A DNA stretch of 51,776 nt from Pseudomonas sp. UYIF39. GTDB lineage: Bacteria > Pseudomonadota > Gammaproteobacteria > Pseudomonadales > Pseudomonadaceae. Shown here one piece after another: positions 42,388-51,776 of this stretch. Positions within the stretch are counted from its first letter, which is position 1; each line of letters starts with the position of its first letter. The stretch spans positions 1-51,776 of the forward strand of contig NZ_JALBYU010000034.1 in the NCBI RefSeq assembly GCF_029963765.1. Direction: 5' to 3'. The position numbers and the translations under genes are program-made. Below the pieces are notes generated by a model. That model saw only the letters and a program-made list of their open reading frames with translations, made no database searches and had not been told where the DNA came from.

Positions 42388-43566
42388 TTAGACGTATTGC
42401 GCGGCAGCGTAGCCGGAGGCCCAGGCCCACTGGAAGTTGAAGCCGCCCAGGTGGCCGGTGACATCAAGCACTTCGCCGATGAAATACAGACCGGGGCTTT
42501 TCAGCGATTCCATGGTCTTGGACGACACCTCGTTGGTATCGACGCCGCCCAATGTCACTTCAGCGGTGCGATAACCTTCAGTGCCGGCCGGAACCACTTT
42601 CCAGCTCGCCAGCTTTTCGGCGAGGTCGGCAATTTCGGCGTGGGTGTACTGCTTCATCGGTTTGGAGACGAACCAGTTATCCGCCAGCAAGTTGGCCATC
42701 TTCTTGGTGAAGATTTCCCCCAGCAGGGTTTTCAACTCGCTGTTCGGACGTTCGGCTTGCTGCTGTTGCAGCCAGGTCGGCACGTCATGGTCCGGCATCA
42801 GGTTGATCTCTACCGTGTCGCCCGATTCCCAGAACGATGAAATTTGCAAAATCGCCGGACCGCTGAGACCGCGGTGGGTGAACAGGATGTTCTCGCGGAA
42901 ACTCTGGTCATTGCAGCTCACCAGGCAATCCACCGACGTACCGGACAGTTCGGTGCAAAGCTCCTTGAGCTGATCGGTAATGGTGAACGGCACCAGCCCG
43001 GCGCGGGTCGGCAGCAAGTCGTGGCCGAACTGTTTGGCCACCTGATAACCGAAACCAGTGGCGCCCAGCGTCGGGATCGACAAACCACCCGTGGCGATCA
43101 CCAAGGATTCGCAGGTGATCTGGTCGAGGGTGGTTTGCAGCAGGTAGCCGCTCTCCATTTTCTCGATGTGCTGGATCGAGGTGTCCAGGTGCAGGCTGAC
43201 GCCGACCTGATCGCACTCGTTGAGCAGCATGTCGAGGATGTCGCTGGATTTGTTATCGCAGAACAGCTGGCCGAGTTTCTTCTCGTGGTACGGCACGCCG
43301 TGTTTGGCGACCATCCCGATGAAATCCCACTGGGTGTAGCGTGCCAGGGCGGATTTGCAGAAGTGTTCGTTCTGCGAGAGGAAATTGCTCGGTTCGGTGT
43401 ACATGTTGGTGAAATTGCAGCGACCACCGCCAGACATCAGGATTTTCTTGCCGGCCTTGTTGGCATGGTCGAGCAATATCACCTTGCGCCCGCGCCCGGC
43501 GGCGGTCAGCGCACACATCAAACCTGCGGCGCCAGCGCCAATGATCACGACTTCGGTAGAGCGCAA
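42388..43566 (-). CDS. NAD(P)/FAD-dependent oxidoreductase, HI0933/YhiN family
   Basis: This 392-residue flavoprotein has VVIIGAGAAGLMCALTAAGR at the start, the family-specific GKKILMSGGGRCNFTNMY, and the C-terminal GLYFIGEVLDVTGHLGGFNF with the final WAWASGYAAAQ. HI0933-type proteins bind FAD; their reaction is poorly known. The start is uncertain: a TTG at 43566 has GAGGA seven bases upstream, which I prefer over an ATG at 43584 that has no ribosome site. Confidence 0.88.
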   Translation of the reverse strand: MRSTEVVIIGAGAAGLMCALTAAGRGRKVILLDHANKAGKKILMSGGGRCNFTNMYTEPSNFLSQNEHFCKSALARYTQWDFIGMVAKHGVPYHEKKLGQLFCDNKSSDILDMLLNECDQVGVSLHLDTSIQHIEKMESGYLLQTTLDQITCESLVIATGGLSIPTLGATGFGYQVAKQFGHDLLPTRAGLVPFTITDQLKELCTELSGTSVDCLVSCNDQSFRENILFTHRGLSGPAILQISSFWESGDTVEINLMPDHDVPTWLQQQQAERPNSELKTLLGEIFTKKMANLLADNWFVSKPMKQYTHAEIADLAEKLASWKVVPAGTEGYRTAEVTLGGVDTNEVSSKTMESLKSPGLYFIGEVLDVTGHLGGFNFQWAWASGYAAAQYV

Positions 43567-43608
43567 AACGGTGTCCTCATACAAATATTAAATTCACCGG
43601 GAAACCAA

Positions 43609-43715
43609 TGTGGGAGCGAGCTTGCTCGCGATGGCGGACTGTCAGACAACATCAATGTTGAATGTACTGGCCTCATCGTCGGAACGCCGCCCGGAGCAAG
43701 CTCGCTCCCACAGGG
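43609..43715. repeat. REPIN type A, inverted pair
   Basis: Cores at 43609-43634 and 43694-43714 are inverted, with about 60 bp between. It lies between dbpA (3' end) and the promoter side of the flavoprotein gene. Confidence 0.88.
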
Positions 43716-43739
43716 GATCTTCGTTGGGCAGAAGATCTC

Positions 43740-45125
<1,386 letters not shown>

Positions 45126-45203
45126 GGGACTGGCCTGCAAAACAAAATGTCGCGCAGTGTACCAGTCTCGCTCTCTTCACCTGCAAATTCTGGACGAATA
45201 GTC

Positions 45204-45305
45204 GTAGCAGCTGCCGAAGCACGAGGCTGCGTTGGGCTGCGAAGCGGCCCCCGGGGGCGGTCCTGCGGACACGCAACGCAGCCTCGTGCCTCAGCAGCTG
45301 CTACA
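45204..45305. repeat. REPIN type C
   Basis: Inverted arms of about 31 bp with three mismatches (45204-45234 and 45275-45305). The inside has a 21-bp stretch (45253-45273) identical to one in the element cut by the right edge (51756-51776). It ends two bases before the stop codon of the MFS gene. Confidence 0.85.
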
Positions 45306-45307
45306 AG

Positions 45308-46735
45308 TCAGTGCTCTATATCGTGCTCGCGACTGACCATCCGTCGGCCATCCTTTGGTGAAAGCTGGGAGAAGATGGTTGCAGCCAGCATCGCCATGAT
45401 CCCGACCGTCACAAAGGTCAGCTGGAACGCGCCTAAAACCGTGTCCACGCCATCGTTGCCGACTTCTGCGGTGAACCCGCCGAGCAAGGCGCCGGCACAG
45501 GCCACGCCAAGGCTCAGGGACAATTGCGCGACCACCGACAGTAGGCTGTTGCCGCTGCTGGCGCTGGCGTCGTCGAGGTCGATCAGGGTTACGGTGTTCA
45601 TGGCGGTGAACTGCAGCGAGTTGATCGCCCCCAGAATCGATAGCATCACCAACAGCAACCAGTACGGCGTTTGCTCGCTGACCAGCCCCATGCTTGCCAG
45701 CATCAGCCCCAGCGCCAACGTGTTGCCGGTGAGCACGATGCGATAGCCCAAACGTTCGATCAGCGGTCGCGCCACCGACTTGGCGACCATCGCTGCCGCC
45801 GCCAACGGCAGCATGCTCATCCCGGCCTGGGACGGCGAGTAACCCAGCGCCACTTGCAGCAGCAATGGAACGAGAAACGGCAGGGCGCCGCTGCCCAGGC
45901 GGGCGAACAGGTTGCCGAGGATGCCCACGGCAAACGTCCGGGTCTTGAACAACGACGGTGCGAACAGCGGATTTTCGATGTGCCCGGCGCGCAACCAGTA
46001 CGCCGCCAGACACGCCATACCGCCGAACAGCAGCAACATCACGCGCAAGTGCGGTAGGTGCAATTCGCCGAGACCTTCCATGGCGATAGTGATCAGCACC
46101 ATCGCCGCGCCGAACAGTAAAAAGCCCAGGCTGTCGAAGCGAGTGCGTTCGGTGCCGCGCAGGTCGGGGATGAATTTCCACACCGCGTAGCAACCGACAG
46201 CACCCACCGGCAGGTTGATCAGGAAGATCCAGTGCCAGCTCATGAACTCCACCATCCAGCCGCCCATGGTCGGGCCGAGCAACGGGCCGAGTAATCCGGG
46301 AATGGTGATGAAACCCATGATCCGCACCAGCTCCGAGCGCGGGTAGGCCCTGAGTACCACGAGTCGCCCGACCGGCAACATCAGCGCGCCGCCCAGGCCT
46401 TGAATCACTCGGGCGCCAATCAGCATGCTCAGGGTGCTCGACAGTGCGCAGAGCAACGAGCCGAGGCTGAACAGCAGGATCGCGCCGAAGAAGATTTTTT
46501 TGGTGCCGAAACGGTCGGCGATCCAGCCTGAGGCGGGGATCAGCAGCGCAACAGTGAGCATGTAGGCGATGATCACGCCCTGCATGCGCAAGGGGTCTTC
46601 GGCCAGGTCTCGGGCCATGGCGGGCAGGGCGGTGTTGAGGATGGTCCCGTCGAGGGATTGCATGAAGAACGCGATGGCGACGACCCACGGCACCCAGCGG
46701 GCGGTGACAGCGTCGAGAGGCGGGCGGTTGGGCAT
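45308..46735 (-). CDS. MFS multidrug exporter, DHA2 (EmrB/MdtD-like)
   Basis: This 475-residue protein has about fourteen hydrophobic segments. TM1 carries FFMQSLDGTILNTALPAMA, the DHA2 signature LDxTIVNxALP. Motif A is GWIADRFGTKKIF, and TM5 has PGLLGPLLGPTMGGWMVE (motif C for antiporters). It lacks an EmrA adaptor gene next to it, and the length fits MdtD. The role is proton-driven export of unknown compounds. Confidence 0.92.
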   Translation of the reverse strand: MPNRPPLDAVTARWVPWVVAIAFFMQSLDGTILNTALPAMARDLAEDPLRMQGVIIAYMLTVALLIPASGWIADRFGTKKIFFGAILLFSLGSLLCALSSTLSMLIGARVIQGLGGALMLPVGRLVVLRAYPRSELVRIMGFITIPGLLGPLLGPTMGGWMVEFMSWHWIFLINLPVGAVGCYAVWKFIPDLRGTERTRFDSLGFLLFGAAMVLITIAMEGLGELHLPHLRVMLLLFGGMACLAAYWLRAGHIENPLFAPSLFKTRTFAVGILGNLFARLGSGALPFLVPLLLQVALGYSPSQAGMSMLPLAAAAMVAKSVARPLIERLGYRIVLTGNTLALGLMLASMGLVSEQTPYWLLLVMLSILGAINSLQFTAMNTVTLIDLDDASASSGNSLLSVVAQLSLSLGVACAGALLGGFTAEVGNDGVDTVLGAFQLTFVTVGIMAMLAATIFSQLSPKDGRRMVSREHDIEH

Positions 46736-46785
46736 GGGACCTCTTGTCAGTGTGAAATGACACGATCTGCAGAACGATGAAACCC

Positions 46786-46917
46786 ATAGCAGCTGGCGAA
46801 GCCGGCGTTCGAGGACGAAGTCCTCGCAAACCGGCCACCGCGTTCTGTCTGTAACACCGCGTTTGCTGAACTGGCGAGGACTTCGTCCTCGAACGCAGGC
46901 TTCGCCAGCTGCTACAA
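46786..46917. repeat. REPIN type C, very long near-perfect inverted repeat
   Basis: Arms 46787-46827 and 46874-46914 (about 41 bp) match as inverted copies with one mismatch; each contains CGAGGACGAAGTCCTCG, itself a palindrome. It lies between the MFS gene and the TldE-like gene and may end transcription from the protease pair. Confidence 0.88.
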
Positions 46918-46922
46918 GGTGT

Positions 46923-48260
46923 TTACAGCGTTAACGTGAGTTTGCGGATCAGCGCCCCCGGCAACAACGCCGACGCTGTGGCCCGCTGACTGTAGGTGCT
47001 GGCCGACAACATCAGCTCGCGCTCCTCGGTCAATGCTTCCAGCTGTGATCCAAGCAAACTGTAGGCACTGTCATCAAACCGCATGGTGCTCACCGGTGCC
47101 TGAATCTCGCCGTTCTCGACCCAGAAGGTCGCAAACCGCGTCATGCCGGTCAGGCGTGCCGCCGGTTGGTCCGAGTAGTTCAGGTACCACAAGTTGCTGA
47201 TGTACAAGCCCGTGCCCAATTGCTTGAGAATCTCTGCATCAGGCAACGTACCGGCCGCCATATTCACTGCGCTTGGCATTTCACCACCGCTGGCGCCATT
47301 GGCGGTCAGGCCGTACTCGGCTGCACTGCGTGAACTGACCATCTGCGCGCCGGCCTTGCCATTGACGATCAACCCCAGATCGTTGCGCGGATAACCTTCG
47401 CCGGAGAATGCCGGGCTCAACGAACCGCTGACCTTTTCATCCACCGACACCAAAGGGCTGAACGCACTGTCGCCCGCGTAAAGTTTCTGCAGCGGGCTGT
47501 TTTTGCTGGCAATCGACTGCGCCGAGAAACCGCCCCAGCCCAGCATGTCCATGATTTCTCCCAGGGCGGCTGGTGCCAGGTAGGCGCGGTACTGACCCGG
47601 CGCCAGGGTGTGTTGCGGCCTGCCGAGAAACGCTAACTGCTCGCGTGCCTGCGCAAAGCGCTTGGCAAACCCTTCGCTGTTCCAGTCGTGCCCGGCGTAA
47701 CAGGCTTTTACCGCCTGGCCGTTTTCATGGACCAGACTGAAATCGAAGTTGAAGCTGTTGGCCTGATGCCAGCCAAACGCGCCCGAAGAACTGGCGAAAC
47801 CGCGACTGATCGGGCCGGCGGCGTAGAAACCGACCAGGTCCAGCCCTTCGGCCGCCTGGGTGATTTCAGCGACTACTTGCTCGGTGTCCGGCAGCGGATG
47901 CTCCTGCACATTCTTGCTCTGCCAACCGTTGTGGTTGAGTAGCAGGTAGGGGTCCTGCGGCAGCAACGGCAATGTTTCGCGCAGCTGTTGCAGACCTTCG
48001 GCCAGGCGCTGCACATCGACTGCGGCATCACCCGACAGCGTGATGTTCAGGTCGGCGTGGCGCCCCTCGTTGATCAGTTTGAAGCCGATGCTCGCCTGTT
48101 GCACCTGCCCTGCCTGACGGACCTTGGCGTGGTTGAAGCGCACGAAGGCCGAGGATTCGGCGGCGTAGCTGAGGGTGAATTGTTCCGGCTCACGAATCGC
48201 ATCGCGGAGCCAATTGACCAAGGCCTTGAACGCATCGGCCTGACTTTTTGAAGTACTCAT
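46923..48260 (-). CDS. TldE/PmbA-like protease subunit (modulator of DNA gyrase family)
   Basis: This 445-residue protein belongs to the TldD/PmbA family without the HExxxH motif, so it is the non-catalytic TldE-like partner. Visible segments are GPISRGFASSSGAFGWHQAN, LAPAALGEIMDMLGWGGFSA, YAGDSAFSPLVSV, EGYPRNDLGLIVNGKAG and ISNLWYLNYSDQPAARLTGM. Its start codon overlaps the stop codon of the TldD-like gene by one base, which indicates translational coupling and equal amounts of both subunits. It is divergent in sequence from the standard pmbA, so it is a paralogous pair. Confidence 0.88.
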   Translation of the reverse strand: MSTSKSQADAFKALVNWLRDAIREPEQFTLSYAAESSAFVRFNHAKVRQAGQVQQASIGFKLINEGRHADLNITLSGDAAVDVQRLAEGLQQLRETLPLLPQDPYLLLNHNGWQSKNVQEHPLPDTEQVVAEITQAAEGLDLVGFYAAGPISRGFASSSGAFGWHQANSFNFDFSLVHENGQAVKACYAGHDWNSEGFAKRFAQAREQLAFLGRPQHTLAPGQYRAYLAPAALGEIMDMLGWGGFSAQSIASKNSPLQKLYAGDSAFSPLVSVDEKVSGSLSPAFSGEGYPRNDLGLIVNGKAGAQMVSSRSAAEYGLTANGASGGEMPSAVNMAAGTLPDAEILKQLGTGLYISNLWYLNYSDQPAARLTGMTRFATFWVENGEIQAPVSTMRFDDSAYSLLGSQLEALTEERELMLSASTYSQRATASALLPGALIRKLTLTL

Positions 48261-49702
48261 CAGGCATCCCCCCCAAACACATCAACGTTGCTGAACACAC
48301 AGGCCGGCGACGCATGGCCGACGCGGATCACCTGATTCGGTTCGCCCTTGCCGCAGTTCGGTGTGCCCAGGACCTTGACGGAGTTGGCATCGCCAACGGC
48401 GCTGAGGCTTTTCCAGAACTGCGCGGAAATCGCCCGGTAGTTCGGGTTCTTGACCACGCCTTTGAGTTCGCCGTTTTCAATCAACTGAGCCCATTCGCAA
48501 CCGAACTGGAATTTGTTGCGCGCATCGTCGATGGACCAGGACCGGTTGGTGCTCATCAAGATGCCGTGCTCGATGTTGCCGATCATCTGCTCCAGCGGTT
48601 GATCGCCGGCCTCGATGTTCAGGTTGGCCATGCGATCGATCGGCGGACGGTTCCAGCTGCACGCGCGGCTGTTGGCCACGCCATCCATGCCCGCGCGGAA
48701 TTGCGACAGCGCACCGCCCAATGGGCGCAGCAGCAAGCCTTCTTTAATCAGGAATTGTTTGCTTGCGGCAGTACCGTCGTCGTCATGGCCATAGCTGGCT
48801 AGCTGCTCGGAGATGTCCGGGTCGAAGGTCACGTTGAGCAGTTTGGAGCCGTACTGCAGGCTGCCAAAGTCTTCGGCCTTGACGAAACTGGTGCCGGCGT
48901 AATTGCGCTCGTCACCGAGGATACGGTCCAGTTCCAGCGGGTGACCGATGGACTCGTGGATCTGCAGCATCATCTGGTCCGGCATCAACAGCAGGTCACG
49001 CGGGCCTTGCGGGGTGTTGGGGGCCAGCAGCAATTGCAGCGCCTGATCGGCGATTTTCGGACCGGCGCCGACCAGGCCGCAGCGGCTGATCACATCAAAA
49101 CCGCCCTGTTGACCGAAGTTCTCGCGGCCCAGGGTACGGGTCTGGCTGTCGTTGCCGTCGTAGGCGGTGACTTCCAGGCTCGGGTAGACGAATCGCTGGG
49201 CCTGGCGCAGTTCGGCGCCGGCGCTGTTGAGGTAGATCTGTTCGACATTAGTGATGCCGATGCTCACCTGCCAGTTCACCAGTCGCTCGTCCTTGGGCAC
49301 GGACGCGGATTCGGCACCGAGCAGTTGGTAGCAATCGCTCAGGGACGGGAAGGGCTGGTCGAGGTTCGGCGAAAAGTAGTCGGCGCGGTCGCTGGAGACC
49401 ACTTGCGCGCTCAGGTCGAGCAGGGCGTGGGGCTTGAGTCGGCGGGCTTGTTGCTCGGCTCGCTCCAGCGCGGCTTGCAGGCCGGATTGCGACAGGTCGT
49501 TGGTCGCGGCGTAGGCTTCGACGCCGTTGACCCGAACGGTCAGCATCGCGCCTTCGTCACGGCTCAGGCTGGGAGGTTCGGCGACATTCTTGCGCACCGA
49601 CAGGTACTGGCCGGACTCGCGCACATAACGCAGCGAAAAGAATTCAGCGCCCGTGCGCAAGGCAGCGAAGCGCTGCTTGAGCTGGGGATGGAAATCGAAC
49701 AT
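48260..49702 (-). CDS. TldD-like metalloprotease subunit
   Basis: This 480-residue protein is the catalytic partner. It has the zinc motif HESIGH (249-254, HExxxH) followed by PLELDRILGDERNYAGTSF, and the Cys-containing C-terminal TPNCGKGEPNQVIRVGHASP that gives the third ligand. In the TldD/TldE heterodimer, unfolded peptides enter a channel and are degraded; known substrates include microcin B17 precursor and CcdA. No small peptide gene that could be a substrate is visible next to it. The ATG at 49702 has a GGAGG ribosome site. Confidence 0.9.
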   Translation of the reverse strand: MFDFHPQLKQRFAALRTGAEFFSLRYVRESGQYLSVRKNVAEPPSLSRDEGAMLTVRVNGVEAYAATNDLSQSGLQAALERAEQQARRLKPHALLDLSAQVVSSDRADYFSPNLDQPFPSLSDCYQLLGAESASVPKDERLVNWQVSIGITNVEQIYLNSAGAELRQAQRFVYPSLEVTAYDGNDSQTRTLGRENFGQQGGFDVISRCGLVGAGPKIADQALQLLLAPNTPQGPRDLLLMPDQMMLQIHESIGHPLELDRILGDERNYAGTSFVKAEDFGSLQYGSKLLNVTFDPDISEQLASYGHDDDGTAASKQFLIKEGLLLRPLGGALSQFRAGMDGVANSRACSWNRPPIDRMANLNIEAGDQPLEQMIGNIEHGILMSTNRSWSIDDARNKFQFGCEWAQLIENGELKGVVKNPNYRAISAQFWKSLSAVGDANSVKVLGTPNCGKGEPNQVIRVGHASPACVFSNVDVFGGDA

Positions 49703-49857
49703 TCGGGAACCTCCTTGGTATGGAGTGGCGGTGCATCGGTGTTGCGAGGGGGTGAAACGTTTGCGTGGCGCTAGATTAGGCCGGTGCGGGGGGTAGGATC
49801 AAGCTTGGATCGGTGTAGGAAAAGGAATGCCGAGAGAGGTGTAGTGTTTGTTAAGGC

Positions 49858-49952
49858 CCCATCGCAAGCAAGCTCGCTCCCACAGGGGGCCGGGGTTGAT
49901 CACAAATCTGTGATCCAACCGGAAACCTGTGGGAGCGAGCTTGCTCGCGATT
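49858..49952. repeat. REPIN type A with inner palindrome
   Basis: Inverted type A cores at 49858-49884 and 49927-49952. The centre holds a perfect 7-bp-arm palindrome GATCACA-AATC-TGTGATC (49898-49915). It lies between betA (3' end) and the promoter side of the TldD-like gene; 49703-49857 shows no gene. Confidence 0.88.
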
Positions 49953-49967
49953 GGCCGTGACGCGGTT

Positions 49968-51671
49968 TTACTGAGCAGTCAGGCTCACATCCCGCAACGG
50001 CTTGCCACGCACCGGTGCATCACCGGCCACGAAGTAGGCAGCCTTGCTGCGCGGCAACGGCTTGCGACCACGGATCTTGTCGGCGATTTTCTCGGCGATC
50101 ATGATCGTCGGCGCGTTCAGGTTGCCGGTGGTGATGATCGGCATGATCGAGGCATCGACCACACGCAGGCTCTGCATGCCATGCACACGACCTTCGGCAT
50201 CAACCACCGCCATTTCGTCGGTGCCCATCTTGCACGAGCAGGACGGGTGGAACGCGGTTTCGGCGTGTTCACGGATGAACTTGTCGAGCTGCTCATCGGT
50301 TTGCACGTCGATGCCCGGGCTGATTTCGCGGCCACGGAAAGCGTCCAGTGCAGGCTGCTGCATGATTTCACGGGTCAGGCGGATGCCGTCGCGGAATTCC
50401 TGCCAGTCCTGTTCGGTGGCCATGTAGTTGAACAGGATGCTCGGGTACTCGCGTGGGTCTTTCGACTTGGCCTGAATCCGACCACGGCTCGGCGAACGCA
50501 TGGACCCCATGTGCGCCTGGAAGCCGTGTTCTTTTACACCGTTGCTGCCGTTGTAGTTAATCGCGACCGGCAGGAAGTGGTACTGGATGTTCGGCCAATC
50601 GAATTCCGGACGGGTACGAATGAAACCGCCGGCTTCGAACTGGTTGCTGGCGCCGATACCGGTGCCGTTGAACAGCCACTCGGCACCGATGGCCGGCTGG
50701 TTGTACCAGAGCAGCGACGGGTACAGCGAGACCGGTTGGGTGCACGCGTATTGCAGGTACAACTCGAGGTGATCCTGCAGGTTTTCACCCACGCCCGGCA
50801 GGTCGTGGACCACCGGGATGTCGAGTTTTTTCAGCAGCTCGGCCGGGCCGACGCCGGAACGCTGCAGAATCTGCGGCGAAGCGATGGCGCCGGAGCACAG
50901 CAACACTTCTTTGCGGGCGCGGGCTTCAACGCGCTCTTCAGCGGCGCCGATCAAGTAACGCACGCCGACCGCACGCTTGCCTTCGAACAGGATCTTGTCG
51001 GTCAGGGCGTGGGTGACGATGGTCAGGGTCGAGCGCTTCTTGGCGATGTCCAGGTAACCGCGAGCGGTGCTGGCGCGACGGCCGTTCGGCGTCACGGTAC
51101 GGTCCATCGGACCGAAACCTTCCTGCTGGTAACCGTTCAGGTCTACGGTGCGCGGATAACCGGCTTGCACGCCGGCTTCAACCATCGCGTTGAACAGCGG
51201 GTTATTGCCGGCTTTTGGCGTAGTCACGCTGACCGGACCGTCGCCACCGTGGTAGTCGTTCGCGCCGATGTCACGGGTTTCAGCCTTGCGGAAATATGGC
51301 AGGCAGTCGAGGTACGTCCAGTTTTCCAGACCTGGCAGTTTCGACCAATTGTCGTAGTCCATCGCGTTGCCGCGGATGTAGCACATGCCGTTGATCAGCG
51401 AAGAGCCACCCAGGCCCTTGCCGCGACCGCATTCCATCCGGCGACCGTCCATGTGTGGCTCTGGATCGGTTTCGTAGCCCCAGTTGTAGCGACGACCTTG
51501 CAGCGGGAACGCCAAAGCGGCCGGCATTTGCGTGCGGAAGTCTGCACGGTAGTCTGGGCCGCCTGCTTCAAGCAGCAGGACGGTGACGCCTTCGTCTTCA
51601 GTCAGACGGGTCGCCAGGGTGTTACCGGCCGAGCCGGCACCGATGATGATGTAATCGAATTCTTGGGACAT
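49968..51671 (-). CDS. betA: Choline dehydrogenase BetA
   Basis: BetA oxidises choline to betaine aldehyde, the first step of glycine-betaine synthesis; it is membrane-associated and passes electrons to the respiratory chain. The 567-residue GMC flavoenzyme has YIIIGAGSAGNTLATRL at the start, the GMC signature GRGKGLGGSSLINGM, CSGAIASPQILQRSGVG, and the active-site region ETAFHPSCSCKMGTD with the catalytic His. The ATG at 51671 has GAGGG eight bases upstream; a GTG three codons earlier is possible. betI and betB normally precede it and would lie right of the window. Confidence 0.96.
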   Translation of the reverse strand: MSQEFDYIIIGAGSAGNTLATRLTEDEGVTVLLLEAGGPDYRADFRTQMPAALAFPLQGRRYNWGYETDPEPHMDGRRMECGRGKGLGGSSLINGMCYIRGNAMDYDNWSKLPGLENWTYLDCLPYFRKAETRDIGANDYHGGDGPVSVTTPKAGNNPLFNAMVEAGVQAGYPRTVDLNGYQQEGFGPMDRTVTPNGRRASTARGYLDIAKKRSTLTIVTHALTDKILFEGKRAVGVRYLIGAAEERVEARARKEVLLCSGAIASPQILQRSGVGPAELLKKLDIPVVHDLPGVGENLQDHLELYLQYACTQPVSLYPSLLWYNQPAIGAEWLFNGTGIGASNQFEAGGFIRTRPEFDWPNIQYHFLPVAINYNGSNGVKEHGFQAHMGSMRSPSRGRIQAKSKDPREYPSILFNYMATEQDWQEFRDGIRLTREIMQQPALDAFRGREISPGIDVQTDEQLDKFIREHAETAFHPSCSCKMGTDEMAVVDAEGRVHGMQSLRVVDASIMPIITTGNLNAPTIMIAEKIADKIRGRKPLPRSKAAYFVAGDAPVRGKPLRDVSLTAQ

Positions 51672-51703
51672 TGAATGCACCCTCTTGAAGTTGGTCAGGT
51701 CGC

Positions 51704-51776
51704 CTGTAGCAGCTGCCGAGGCACGAGGCTGCGTTGGGTCGCGCAGCGACCCTCTGGGGGCGGTCCTGCGGACACG
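51704..51776. repeat. REPIN type C, cut by right window edge
   Basis: The left arm (TGTAGCAGCTGCCGAGGC) and part of the inside are present. Its last 21 bp repeat the inside of the element at 45253-45273. It lies just upstream of betA. Confidence 0.75.

Noticed and set aside
45291..46838. A 515-codon frame in another register over the MFS exporter
   Set aside because: It is Arg/His-rich without hydrophobic segments, while the overlapping frame gives a complete 14-segment DHA2 transporter.
49929..51674. A 581-codon open frame antisense to betA
   Set aside because: BetA on the other strand is unambiguous; the antisense frame has no domain and begins in a REP element.

Overview
The window looks like chromosomal DNA of a Pseudomonas of the P. 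fluorescens complex. It has high GC, dense single-copy housekeeping genes, and an order rsmE, bioA, flavin amine oxidase, cytochrome b561, yceI/pasP, rhlE2, metF, sahH that I recall from the PA0419-PA0432 stretch of P. aeruginosa PAO1. The order metK, regulator, tktA, epd, pgk, two lipoproteins, fba matches PA0546-PA0555 as I recall it. Many intergenic gaps hold short palindromic REP/REPIN repeats of the fluorescens type (core GTGGGAGCGAGCTTGCTCGC). I see no tRNA, rRNA, CRISPR array, insertion sequence or prophage.

Layout. 1-5.0 kb: a probable malonate regulator (mdcR) reading out of the left edge, a hemolysin-III/TrhA membrane protein, and a LysR gene divergent from a D-amino-acid-dehydrogenase-like flavoenzyme and a periplasmic amino-acid-binding protein. 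5.1-10.8 kb: rsmE, bioA, an exported amine oxidase with a Lys/Ala/Pro tail, and cytochrome b561 plus yceI. 10.8-16.5 kb, minus strand: the DEAD-box helicase rhlE2, a binding-protein-like gene, metF and sahH; sahH has a recognisable SAH riboswitch and a good promoter. 16.6-24.8 kb: mixed single genes (thioesterase, FNT channel, MFS, DMT, MAPEG, mltA, cytochrome c', DUF1090, ligB). 24.9-33.7 kb: metK co-transcribed behind an ArsR-methyltransferase fusion regulator (SahR-like), a near-perfect 30-bp palindrome in the divergent promoter, then tktA-epd-pgk-lipoprotein-MliC-like lipoprotein-fba. 33.8-38.9 kb: an accessory-looking patch with a small low-GC beta-repeat ORF, an alginate lyase, a REC-PAS-GGDEF-EAL protein, a YgjP-like metalloprotein, a small winged-helix protein and an acetyltransferase. 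39.1-51.8 kb: binding protein, YccS-type transporter, HI0933-family flavoprotein, dbpA, an EmrB/MdtD-type exporter, a TldD/TldE-like protease pair, and betA at the right edge.

How the genes connect. The activated-methyl cycle is concentrated here: metK makes S-adenosylmethionine (SAM), sahH removes S-adenosylhomocysteine (SAH), and metF supplies methyl groups for methionine. Two control devices appear: an RNA sensor of SAH before sahH and a regulator with a SAM/SAH-binding fold upstream of metK. The second theme is central carbon metabolism (tktA, epd, pgk, fba), which also feeds vitamin B6 synthesis through Epd.

The items I would check first are the 30-bp palindrome at the sahR-metK/tktA divide, exchange of inner segments between different REPIN families, the export signal on the DNA ligase LigB, the histone-like tail on the exported amine oxidase, the EAL domain lacking a metal-binding Asn, and the orphan beta-repeat ORF at 33.9 kb. 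I found no multi-gene system that I would call wholly new.
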